Assembly: GCA_014529385.2 (NCBI GenBank)
Contig: CM043958.1
Location: 91,645,935-91,709,934 of the forward strand
Length of the DNA stretch: 64,000 nt
From: Adiantum capillus-veneris
Taxonomy: Eukaryota > Streptophyta > Polypodiopsida > Polypodiales > Pteridaceae
Direction of reading: 5' to 3'
The notes beneath the pieces are model-generated. The model had not been told where the DNA came from. It did no database searches and saw nothing but the letters and a program-made list of their open reading frames with translations. Shown here piece after piece: positions 32,598 through 43,481 of this stretch; positions within the stretch are counted from its first letter, which is position 1, and each line of letters begins with the position of its first letter. The position numbers and the translations under genes were made by a program.

Positions 32598-32951
32598 TGA
32601 GGGCCATTACAGGGACCACCGGTTGTACCATCTCCACATGGATACACTGTGATCTCCAACATCCCTCCCGCTTGAGACCGACACCAAGACAAGACTCCTC
32701 TCACTCTTCGATGCCAACTCAAGGGTTGATAACATTCACTTTTCTCTTACAAAACCCTTAATATTGAAATATCTTTCATTATTGCTTTGAAATTTCTAGT
32801 CAAAGTCATTTGACTAAATTCAAACTCAATCTTCCCGGGTCAACTAGTGGGAGTTCTCTAATTCATCCTTGGTTCAAGGTCACTAATGTTTTTTTCCCGG
32901 CTATGACCGAGCACAGCCATCAGTAAGTTCCCCTAAGATGAGTGTATTTAC
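32598..32951 (-). repeat. LTR-like repeat, left copy
   Basis: This is 354 bp from TGAGGGCC to GTATTTAC, similar over its length to 38580-38914 in direct orientation. On the minus strand it has TG...CA-like ends (TGTAAATAC...GGCCCTCA). Directly left is truncated gag, without PBS or leader; directly right is a kinase fragment. Confidence 0.7.
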
Positions 32952-33596
32952 ATTTCACGATTTTGGAATGGCGGCCATATGGAGCAATGGATCAAAGAAT
33001 GCACTGTAGACGGCAGCCAGCATGTCATTCGCGATTACGTACTCACTGTAGGAACAGTAGAGCTATTCCAGGAGAATATTTTGCAGATCATCAATGCTCT
33101 CCTCCAAACTCTGAAGTATATACATACACATAACTACCTCCACAATGATCTACACTCTCGCAATATGATGCTGCATTTTGGCGAAAAAGGTGTGTACGCC
33201 GGCATTGTGGATTGGGGTTCATGCACCAAAACAAATACGACAGCCGATTTTCCTCCTCTACGCGATATGCAGATAGAAACTAGAAAACAATATGAGAGAG
33301 ATTATCCATGGGCAGCCCCCGAATGTATATCTAGTAATCCTCCCTCCTGGACCAAAGCTATGGATATTTATTCCATGTGTCATACGTGTAAACGCATTTT
33401 GAAGTGCTTACCAGAGCCCCAAGAACAAAGCAAGAGACATTTTTTGAGTAATGTACTTGCTCATCTTGAAAGTGGCAAGTGCGTTCACCCCAAAACCCGG
33501 CCTAATGCTTTTGATCTCTCCTTATGTTTAAATGGTGCCCATAGAGTGGGTTACAACATTGTAATGACATCTGGCTTACGACCAGTTGATGATTAA
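32949..33596 (+). pseudogene. Protein kinase C-lobe fragment
   Basis: This ORF of about 215 codons is open from the edge of the LTR-like repeat. It reads GGHMEQWIKE (hinge-like), YLHNDLHSRNMML (catalytic loop, HxDLxxxN) and VDWGS in place of DFG. WAAPECIS (the APE motif) and AMDIYSM (equivalent to DxWS) follow. The N-lobe with the glycine loop and VAIK lysine is absent, so it is not an active kinase. The HND and DWG variants suggest an atypical or degenerate family. The first ATG at 32979 is probably not a natural start. A captured host gene fragment is the likeliest explanation. Confidence 0.65.
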
Positions 33597-33762
33597 TGAA
33601 AACGCAGTCTCATGATTTCATCATTGTTTTACTTTTGGTGTCAGATTTAATTGTATGTTTAATTGAGCAAAAATTCTATGTTTGTCATTCGATATACTAT
33701 CCAATGTCAAATTAATTGAATGGGCATTTAAAAGTAATGACATGTTCACCTGATATGCAGAT

Positions 33763-34527
33763 ATGGAAGAAGAACTCAACCACGCTGAAGCTCACGCAAT
33801 TTTTAAAGAAGAACAAGTTAGATGTGGACAAGTAAATCTTTCTACTATTGCCAACATTGAAGAAGATGAATATGAGCTGCAGGGTGAACCATTAATCCTT
33901 AAAGAGTGCAAAAAACTTTGCCCTAATCACTTTGTACGCCATCAACTATTTCAAATAAGTGGCAATGCAAAAGATATAGCTCCAATAAAGCTCTCTAATT
34001 TGCAACATAAAGGACTAGCATGTGTATTGCTGCAAAGGTTTATACGACAAGAGATATTCCTACCAAACAACAACTAAGTAGCAATTTACTTTATCCAGCA
34101 ATGTTATGTTCGATATGTTTTGCTGAAGAGAGTGGATTGGTCAGATCGTCTAGGCACCGTTGGCGTTGGACGTGGACACATTGCAGAAAAGGTGACAGCA
34201 CGCAATGCAAATAATCCAATGCCTCCTCGGAAGCGTCGTATTGTTTTACTTCTTGAAGAGTCAGAAACACTGATTGAATTAGCTAGCCAAGGACAAGACC
34301 TTGCCAGCCAAGGAGAAACACCGGACATGCTTCGTGGCCGGATTCTTGAGCTTGAAATAGAGTTAAGTGATGCACAAGCAAAGCTTCGACGATATGAATC
34401 ATTGTATGGACCTTTGGCAGATGATACTACCACTTCACATAAAGATGTTGTTGAACCATCCCCTAAGCTAGGAATTACAGATTTTACCATAAACGAACTT
34501 ATAGCAAATCTATCAAACTCATAAGTC
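33763..34527 (+). pseudogene. Unknown ORF with one internal stop and C-terminal coiled coil
   Basis: One frame is open for about 254 codons from the ATG at 33763, broken only by TAA at 34075-34077. The first part is acidic with cysteines (KECKKLCPNHFVRHQLFQ). The second part is basic (PPRKRRIVLLLEE) followed by a heptad-like stretch (MLRGRILELEIELSDAQAKLRRYE), a probable coiled coil. No family was recognised. It lies 167 nt after the kinase fragment on the same strand and might be a downstream exon of the same captured gene; an AG precedes it at 33759-33760. An intron covering the stop is possible. Confidence 0.4.
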
Positions 34528-34883
34528 ACTAAGAAGCTTTTTGTAATCTCAAAATTATATCAAACTCTTTTCGATTGAGTAATTTCCCAGAACCTTGTTG
34601 TAATTTCAAACCTACATCGACTTTATGTAATTTTTATTCGACAAGATATTATCGGTAGTTTATTATTTTCAACTGAAGAGACCACATCTCTTAATTGTGT
34701 ATATATTTGAGTGTGAGTGAATATGTGTGTCTGAGAGAGAGAGAGGTTTTGATGTGAACGACAACGAGATAACACTTTCTTTCATCATATACAAAAACTT
34801 GTTGAGTAAGTATTACAATGGTACTCTCACAAATCATCTCCATCTTCAAAAACTGCAACCATATCATCTACTTCGTCCATATC
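34528..34883. other. Spacer between the unknown ORF and the hAT remnant
   Basis: AT-rich, with a short GA tract near 34734-34745; no gene or hAT terminal inverted repeat was recognised. Confidence 0.45.
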
Positions 34884-36928
34884 TTAGCATTCTGAAACTA
34901 TCTCCCATTCCATATCATCATCATCAACAACTTCTGCAGAAATAGCTTCATGCGTTTGGAAGACTCCATATTGCTTTTGAGCGGCTCTAGTTGCAATGTT
35001 TCGAGGCTTATAAATAAGTCTCATATTGCAAAAAACATACACCAAATCAACAGCCCGTTTAGTATGAAGTTTGTTTCGCTTTTTAGTGAGCACAGTGTCG
35101 AATGCTGACTAGTTTCGCTCACAACTTCCACTTGATGCAGCTACTGATAAAACTCTAATTGCAATGTGTTGCAACTCCACTTTCTCTCCACCATACTCCT
35201 TCCACCATAAAGGTGCACTTGTTTTTACAATGGCATCTATATGCCACAGATCCTGAAACATACCAGTTCTGTTGGCATAATCTACTCGTTGATGAAAAGC
35301 TGCTTTTCCATCTTCGTGCCCTAAGAGTTGGGAGCACATTGTTTTGAAGTCATACATAACTTCTTTGTTGGTAGATTGCTGATGCATTTGAAACTTAGGA
35401 TCCAATACAAAAGCCGCACCATGCAATGGCGTATGCAACTGCACCCAACGCTTGTTAACAATTGTAATAATGGTAGCTTTATCCTTTGCACCAAAACTGA
35501 CATTTTCTCTTAGCTTGCGTATAGCCTCTGACATATACGAGTAGACCCGACCAAAAATAAAAGAATCTGTGTCAACTGCTCTCAAAAGATCTACAAATGG
35601 CTTTGACACAATTACTATTCTTTCTACATTACGCCAAAAGACTGGCGAGTTTACTATTTGCGCACATCGACCAGCTGCTTCCTGATAACTTGGATACTTG
35701 CTGAGCCATCCATCCCATCTTCTGTCTGACTGCTAAGGTTTCCATCAATGCAGACTTCAACTCTTGCAAAGCAACAAGAACTAGTATGCCGTAGTAAACC
35801 TTGTCACGCAAAATATTTGCAAAGCTTTATTTGGTGACTTGGTTCGAAAAAGAGCATACAAAAATTGATGCTCTCTAATTAATTTCACCACATGATTTGC
35901 ATCCAATAAAGTTTTCTTCACACATGCCATTTTACCAATATCTTTTAAAAGAGAATTTAAAGTGTGAGCTGCACATGGTACCCAATAAATCTCTGGATAC
36001 TTGACTTGAATAGCTCTTCCTGCTCCTTTGTAGTTGGCCGCATTATCTGTGACAATAGCAGTCACATTCTTTGGTCCACCTACCTTTTCAATTGCACGCT
36101 CATACACCCTTGCTAGGTAGGTGATAATCTTCTCTTTTAATGAGTTGTCAATTGCTTCCACGAACATAGCCCCTCTAGGGTTAATAAGCATTACAATATT
36201 GATTAAAGGTTTTTTCTGACAGTTAGTCCATCCATCCAATGCTATGGTGCATCCATATGCTGGAACAAACTCTAGCACTGTGCATTTGAGAATGGCTTTA
36301 GTTCTGTCTTTGACTTTATCAAGATATTCAGTTCACATCTTGTTATAATCAGGACGCACAAATCCTTTTTTGGTTGTACTCATCAAAGCATCTTGAAATA
36401 TTGGATTGCGCATAGCATTGAACGATATGCCACATGCAACAAATTCTTGTGTCCATTTTAAATCAACTCAAGCAACCATTGTTTACCTAATGCTTCAGGC
36501 ATTGTCTGTCCATTGGATGACGCTTTGCCGGATTTGCTTGTGCTAGGAACTCCTCCTTATGTAGAAGCATGTCCATGAAGAGGGTTCAATTGAGAACTTT
36601 GATCGTTTACTTGAGTGGTACACACCTCTTCTGTTGCCTCATTGCATACAGATGGTTCAATATTTGCATGAATATCTTTAGAAACATCACCTTTACGTTT
36701 AGCTGCAAGAATCAACTTTACTTTGCGAGAATACATGGCAAATTTTTCATGAATATCTTTTGGTGATGCCCCGCACTTTTCAACATTGCCAGGGACTTTA
36801 AATTAATGCTCTTTAATTTTGGTTGCATTACCATTGAACTCGTGGCCACAAGATTTACATTTAAGTCGAGATGTATTTCTCCCAGCTTTCAACTCATGCA
36901 CATAACTCCACTCTTGTCCTTTCACCAT
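34884..36928 (-). pseudogene. hAT-family transposase, BED/DUF659 type, decayed
   Basis: The minus strand opens with a BED-type zinc finger (WSYVHELKAG...CKSCGHEFNG...) near 36920-36790. DUF659 follows (YGCTIALDGWTN, AIVTDNAANYKGAGRAI, WVPCAAHTLNSLLKDI) at about 36280-35950. Then come VSKPFVDLLRAVD and RWVQLHTPLHGAAFVLDPKF, and the C-terminal dimerisation region APLWWKEYGG...LSVAASSGSCERN near 35110-35230. The tail KKRNKLHTKRAVDLVYVF ends at 34884. The transposase would cut and paste a hAT element. Several stops and at least two frame changes (near 35800 and 35620) make it inactive. Terminal inverted repeats and an 8-bp TSD were not found. Confidence 0.85.
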
Positions 36929-38563
36929 GATGCACAAAAGTAATTTGCTAGTAAAACAAAGTCAATGATCATTTTCATAATCAAAATCAATTTAAACATT
37001 AAATTAATTTAACTAACAATGATTGAACGAAATTAAAATAATTAAAAACAATGATTGAACAAAAATACAATAATAACAAACAATACCATTGGATTACATA
37101 TAAATTGCATCGATTTATATAAAGTGCAAGCTTGTAGCTTTAACACATTACGATAATCAATAATTACAATTAAATCAAGTATTAAAATGATTATCATTAT
37201 AAATTGTTATACCTACAAGAGCTATAAGTGACATTTTTAAATGTCAAAACGATAATCACTTACAATACTTGATAATTATCGTATCTATGTAAAGTGCGAA
37301 CAAAAAGTTCTTACACTTCACCATAGATTTTTAAGCGATGATCTATCTACAATGTGAGCATGTGTATGCTCTCACAGAGTACGGTAGATTTTACAGTCCA
37401 AATAAAGATAAGAGAATATCAATATTTTTGGACATGTTTTTTCTAAATTTTTACTCTAGTGAGAGCATAGCAGTGTGAATAGCTCTACACAAAACGTAAA
37501 AATATAATTTTGTTTCATTATATTCAGTTTGAAGTGAGAGAAAATCTCTACACCTCAAAATCGAACTTTAAATTACATAAAATTAATTTTTATGTAATTA
37601 TATTTTTAAACTAATTATCTCACGTGAGAGTACACTCTACACACAACGATAATATCCTAATTTTTTTAATTAGTCACTTTCAAGTGTCAATTAATTGAAC
37701 ACATTGACAAGTGATTCTTATAATTACATTTTGTATCAGGTGAGAGATTAAACTCTTCACAAAATACAAACTTTCAACTATTTACTAATTTTTTCAAAAC
37801 AAATTCATAAATTTGAATCACAAAACTTAAATTCCATTGAATTTTAATTTTTATCTAATTCAAATTATTTTATTTTTTTACATATTACTCTTTTGATTGT
37901 TTGGTGAGAATACTCACATGGAAAACACTGACTGTGAATGATGGTGTGAAGGCTGTCGCGTGTTGCTATATATACTAACATATTCGATCGTTATTATTTT
38001 ATATCAAAAATAATTTCGATCAAAAAACCAAGGAGTTATACGTTTGGCCGTGTATGCTGATGTGGCATCGTATAATACGGTCGTATAATTTAAATAAACA
38101 AATAATACACCCATTATTCGCGTATTATACGTCTCCGGAATAACGAATAATGCAACTTAGATCATGAAAAATACAATATTATATACTTGGATATTACAAT
38201 ATTACAAAAGCTCATTGGCTTGACTACGTTCAAGTGAGCTTCTCTTACACTATCTTGCACTAAAACTTTTTCAACATTTGAGTCTCAAAAAGAAGCAGTC
38301 CCTTTTGTAGGAAAGATGAGTTTCACAAAATATTCTAGCATGGCCTCCTTTACTTATTTAGAGTTGCTACTCCCATTTACTCTTGTACAATTCCAAGAAC
38401 CTTTTCTTTTTAAAAGTTCCTTGCCACTTTCTATTTTCATTTACCATTGCACAATTTTGAGAACTTCTTATCCTTGTTCATGCCATTTTTTATTGTGAAT
38501 ACCTCACTCTCTTCCTGGAAAAGTTCTACTAAAACCTCTATCTTGCCAAGGATAAGAAACCAT
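36929..38563. other. AT-rich stretch without genes
   Basis: No credible ORF. The left part is probably 5' non-coding sequence of the hAT element. From about 38.2 kb it reads as leader or gag-like debris on the minus strand next to the PBS at 38564. Confidence 0.5.
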
Positions 38564-38575
38564 GCTTTAATACCA
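38564..38575 (-). promoter_or_regulatory. Degenerate tRNA-Met-type primer binding site
   Basis: The minus strand reads TGGTATTAAAGC, two changes from TGGTATCAGAGC, 4 nt inside the right LTR-like repeat. It marks that repeat as the 5' LTR of a minus-strand element. Confidence 0.6.
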
Positions 38576-38579
38576 CTTA

Positions 38580-38914
38580 TGAGGGCCATAACAAGGACCA
38601 CCGACTATACCATCTCCGAAATCCTTCTCGCTTCAGACTGACACCAAGACAGGACTCCTCCGCTCTTCAATGCCAACTCAAGGGGGTGATAACATTCACT
38701 TTTCTCTTACAAAACCCTTAATCTCAAAATATCTTCCCTTATTGCTTTGAAATTTTGAATCGAAGTCATCAGAATAAATTCGAACTCAACCTTCTAGGGT
38801 CAACTGGTAGGAGTCCTCTAATTTATCCTTGTTTCAAGGTCAGTGACGCTTTTTCCCCAGCTATGAACGAGCAGCACAACCGTCAGTATGTTGCCCTAAG
38901 ATAAGTGTATTTAC
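38580..38914 (-). repeat. LTR-like repeat, right copy
   Basis: This is 335 bp, the direct-orientation counterpart of 32598-32951, with many substitutions and small indels between the copies. With the adjacent PBS it is most simply a 5' LTR on the minus strand. Confidence 0.7.
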
Positions 38915-39579
38915 TAAGTACATGAATCCTTTGTTCCCAAGTTTGATCCCCACTTCGTAGATTAAGATCCTTTTCCCCAGATCTCAACTTAACGGACAAC
39001 ATAAAATTGGGTTCAACTTTTTGGGCAACAAATCAACCCTCCAAAATCCACCCACCCACCGAACCGTTTGGTAAATGCAGCTTCCCAAGGTAGTACTATG
39101 ATACTAGAAAACAATATTCCAATCATGTCAAACCAAGAATACATTTCAATCATTTGAAAGCAGCCTACAAATTGTTGCATACCCTCTCAAGTGTGCATTT
39201 ATAAGGTGGATTCTCTTACTCCCCCCTTTGAAATTGCAAAACAAACTTGGAAGTAAACAAACTTAAAATGAACAATGTATATGCTCTATACAATGAGTTT
39301 TGCTTTGGTGTGATCTATGCGTGGTAAACACAAAACTTTGGAATGCACCAACTTGCAAGCTTGAGACAAAGAATCATGAAACTTCCTTTGAGTTCTTATG
39401 CAAGAGTGAAACCCTTCCAACATGGTAGTGTAAGCATAAAAAAATGCAAAGTACCTCAGAATGGATATGCTAGTGTAGTGTGAAATGCACATGCAATGAA
39501 GTATGAATGATCAACAAATTCTACTAAAGAGAGGATTTAGGTTTACCTCTTGCTTTTATGGAGAGGATTAATCACACAC
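38915..39579. other. Unassigned sequence
   Basis: I see no gene, RNA or repeat structure. Confidence 0.45.
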
Positions 39580-40917
39580 ATAGCACTAGAATGGTAACCT
39601 AACAGGACATAAAAGTGTCCTTTAAGGGTTTTGGGAAAAAAATCCAAAACCATAGTAGATCCACTCATTTTGAAAAATCATTTCATGAGCTTATAGTTCA
39701 ATAACTACTACATATGGAAAAAATGAGAAACTTGTAATTTTTCTCATCCCTTGGTCACTACAAGCCTCCAAAGCTGATGGACCAGTGCATTTTGCCCAAA
39801 ACAACAATTTCTTACGGTTGATTGCATATAAATAAGAGTGGAGATTTTTGTAGGACATGAGATAAAATGCCCCGTTAACTTCAATCGGTTGGTGACCAAA
39901 ACATATGGTTTCTTTTACCTCACTAATTTTTTTTTGGGCAAAAAAAATAGGTACAAAAAAGTTACATTTTTGCCATTCTGCGGACCTATCATCAAAGTTT
40001 CTATAGTCACGCTCAATACAGATACTATATACATGTTTTCTTAGTTCCCTTTGGGCCTCTGGATTCAAAAGGAGCCATGGAGCATGTCAAAAGGATAATG
40101 GATCTCTTACAATTGGAGCCTTGGGGGCAATGATAAAGTGCTAAATACAGCAAACATGAAAAAACTGGGTTTAGCATTATGACCTCTAGAAACCCATAGA
40201 AACTACTCAATATCTAGCCAAGTTTGTAGTCTATGATTAGATATGGTTACTACCTACAAAATACACACAATTGGCCTAAGAAACTAGCAATAATGAGAAA
40301 GTTATACTTGCTACTCTAAAATGTATCGGCAATCAAAAAACTCAACCATCATCATATACTATGCTATTTAGCATATTAGGTCCCCCAAAACTCAAGGAAG
40401 ATTAGCTTTATGTTATACATTACACTTACACAATCAAAATTGAATTTGGATATCAAGAAAGCCACCAAAAAAATCATAAAATTGCTAATTTTGGCCAAAA
40501 AATAGGATTATGCAATTCTTGTAAATTGGTCATAACTTTCAATTTTAACACTTAGCTCTCCCTACAAGCATCAAAACATGTTGAGAACTATGAAGTCATA
40601 ACCTCTAGCCATCTAAACCTCACAAACATGAAGTTTAGAGTGGTATAGTTGCCAAAATTTGAAAAAAAGCCAAAAACAGGTTCCGTTTTTTCACACAGTT
40701 TAGGTTCAAAAATGTTGTGCAAGAGTAAGGTTAATGGTGAGATCGATACTTTAAAAAAAATGCTAAGTTTTTTTCAGCTCATAAGGCAACTTTGTGGATA
40801 TATATCACCTAGAAATTCATTTTCATACTCTTCAAATAATTCAAGCAAAATGGTCACTTAACAGGACACAAAAGTGTCCAAGGACATAAAAGTGTCATGT
40901 TACCATTCTAGTGCTAT
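39580..40917. mobile_element. 1.3-kb element with 19-bp inverted termini, CACTA-like
   Basis: ATAGCACTAGAATGGTAAC (39580-39598) is the exact reverse complement of 40899-40917. Within these ends lie CACTA (39584) and TAGTG (to 40913), the signature termini of the CACTA (EnSpm) superfamily. A subterminal motif, AGGACAYAAAAGTGTCC, occurs once inside the left end and twice (one copy imperfect) inside the right end. Subterminal repeats are typical of CACTA elements. No transposase ORF, so non-autonomous. A 3-bp direct TSD is not evident (TAG versus CTA), which leaves the class uncertain. Confidence 0.6.
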
Positions 40918-41395
40918 AAGAGGCTTAAAGATTTGGGATATTTCCAATTGGCAAGAGGGAAGGGAGGGAACGACCTTATTTGGAATGGGAATCTTCTTTC
41001 TCAAATAAAACTTCTTTGGTTATTATAAACTTACCCTTCAAAACTCAACTTCCTTTTGAAAATTAGATATTTACTTAGTACGTCACTAAAACTTATACAC
41101 ACATAATTTATGCAAAATCAAGAGCATCTCTTTTGGAAAATTTCTAATTCCTCTTCTTGAAAAAATAAGGTTAGTTTCAAAATAAATTTATTACCTAGTT
41201 TCCTTTTATTTGTAGCATTTACCTTTACAAGAGTAGTGTAGGTAATAGAATAAAAGTAGCTTAAAATCAATAAAAATATGCATGCAAGAGATTAAGGATA
41301 ATTAAGGGTATTAATCACTATTTCATCATGCATATTATTTAGGTAATTATGATCTCGAGTCACCTATGGTTAAAGAGAGTGCTTTCTACTCTCAG
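40918..41395. other. Unassigned left flank of the chromovirus array
   Basis: No gene or repeat recognised. It ends CTCAG (41391-41395), the candidate left target-site sequence of the array. Confidence 0.45.
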
Positions 41396-41689
41396 TGTCA
41401 TAAAATCTAATATCTAACCAACCCAAATGATTTTCTCATATTAAATTGATCACTTAATGTGGGAGAATAAATGGGAACAAGTGTTAAGATATAGATATGT
41501 GCTTATAGATCTATCTCAACACGGGGCCAATAGTAAAGGGGCCCAAATGGGAGATGGTCTATCAAGAGCAAGGCTAACCAATGGAGCATAAGACCTTAGG
41601 GTTAGCTTCATTGAAGACCTCCAATAATGTGTGTAAAAGTCCTTTGACCTTAGGTAAGCTAGGGCTGAGCTTGAGGTGGGAACCCGGCC

Positions 41690-41830
41690 CAAGCTCAAGG
41701 TGCTTGTCGTGCTTGTCTTGCTTAAGGTGCTTGTCATGCTTGAGGTGCTTGACTGGCTCCATGCTTGAGGTGCTTGACTTGGTGCATGACTAAGGTGCTT
41801 GAGGTGCCTTGAGAAGCTTGCCTAAGATGC
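41690..41830. repeat. TGCTTGAGG minisatellite within LTR1
   Basis: About ten degenerate copies of AGGTGCTTG separated by short spacers. The same block recurs in LTR2 (about 48890-49050), LTR3 (about 56095-56250) and LTR4 (about 63240-63385) with different copy numbers. Confidence 0.8.
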
Positions 41831-41935
41831 TTGTGGGAACACCCCCTACTTCAAGTGCTTAGTCATGCTTGATGACTAAGGGGCTTGCTCATCCAAAGTC
41901 AAAAATATCCCTACAAGGAGGGTGGCGAGCCTACA

Positions 41936-41964
41936 GGGGGGGGGGGGGGGGGGGGATGAGAGAG

Positions 41965-42044
<80 letters not shown>
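41936..42044. repeat. G-run and expanded (CA)n in LTR1
   Basis: G20 (41936-41955) and about 39 CA repeats (41966-42044). The matching CA tracts are about 27 nt in LTR2 (49179-49205), 29 nt in LTR3 (56385-56413) and 24 nt in LTR4 (63508-63531). Confidence 0.92.
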
Positions 42045-42045
<1 letters not shown>

Positions 42046-43068
42046 GGGAAGCCCGAGCTTGAAGAGGCAGCAAGGACACTTGTCAAGTTCCTCCCCATGT
42101 TGCCCTCATGGTGTGCCTGAAGCCTATTGGTTGGCCACCCAAGGGGTCCAATGATAATTTAGGATATTTAATTAATTGATTTTGCATTTATCAAGTCCTC
42201 TCTCTCAAAGGGGAAAGGGGGACACTTGTCCCAAGGCTACCCATGTTGCTTGTAATGGCTCCTGCTTGTGATTGGCTAGGCCTGGAGGGGTCCAATGAGC
42301 TTCAAGCATGAGCTACAAGGGGAGGTCGACCCAAGCAAGCTAGGGGGGTGCTTAGGGGGTATACTCACCCACACACACTCACAAACACTCTCATTGTGTA
42401 CTATGCAAAGTGCAAGAACTCCTCTCCTTCTCCAAGCAAGTAGAGGTTGAGAGCCTACACCAACACTCTTGGCTATGGAGTGCAAATCCATCCAAGAGCC
42501 ATGCTTCAATTCTTGAGCTTGCCATCTATTTCTTCTTCATTACTATGCTATTATGTATGCTAGCACAAGAGTTATGATAAGTGAGGAACTAGCTCTTTCT
42601 CGTATGAAATGTTTCTTCTTCCTCTTCCCTACCCTCATTCCCTGCTAGCTCTCTCCACCTTCGAAGGTGTTTGAGGTCTTGGGACTGAGGCTTGGTATAG
42701 TTAAAGCTTTCTTCAAGTTTAGGTTATGCTATGATGGTGATGCATGAAGCTTTCCATCTTCATTGCTTCACCTAGGTCACAAGGAACACAAAGAATGTAT
42801 TGTAACAAGTCTCTCTTTATGGGAGAAATCATAATACAAATGCCTATTGGAGGGGGGACCGGCTCCACATAAATCCGGTCCTCAACTGTTGTCATGTTCT
42901 CTAAATTCTCTCTCTTGCAAAAGTATTGTACATGCCAAGTTAACTAATAGCTATAATTATGTTGCTATCTTCAATTATGTCTACCCGCTATGCTCACAAA
43001 ATCATTTCTTGAAAGTACTCTCATTAAATTCCGCTACTCTCAAATTGAATAGGAAAATTCCATTACAT

Positions 43069-43080
43069 TGGTATCAGAGC
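43069..43080 (+). promoter_or_regulatory. PBS of unit 1, tRNA-Met
   Basis: TGGTATCAGAGC one base after LTR1. Confidence 0.9.
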
Positions 43081-43481
43081 ATTTGGTTTCTCTTTTCTTG
43101 CTTAAGAAGAGAGGTCCTTAAGTAGCCTATAAATGGTTGATGTTGTTAATTATAATAGAGTAAGTGGAACTGGGATCTAATATCGGTTTTGTTAAGCCCA
43201 CTATGTGGGGGATGGTGCACACCTCGGGAGCTTTGGACTTAATAATGGAGTCTTTTTAGACTTGCCTACGGCTTTACCATTATTGAGCCATAAGAAGTAC
43301 GAAAGGAGCTAGCCCTTGGCAACTCTGCTATGTTAGACCTACTCCTCTACTCTCTATAATTAACCACTTTGAGCCGTGGGTGTAGATACTTAAGAGCCGA
43401 TTTTCAAAGGCTAAGAGGAGTGGAAACTAAGGTTTTGAACTGCCAAAGCATACACTAAGTATAAACATAAATTTTGTTAAC

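Larger units (their letters stand above)
41396..43067 (+). repeat. Chromovirus LTR1
   Basis: This is 1672 bp, TGTCATAAAATCT to CCATTACA. It contains a TGCTTGAGG-type minisatellite (about 41690-41830), a G20 run and a 79-bp CA tract. It is longer than LTR2 and LTR3 mainly because of the CA tract. Confidence 0.9.

Noticed and set aside
39691-40068. 125-codon minus-strand ORF inside the CACTA-like element
   Set aside because: No transposase or other domain; AT-rich sequence gives such ORFs by chance.
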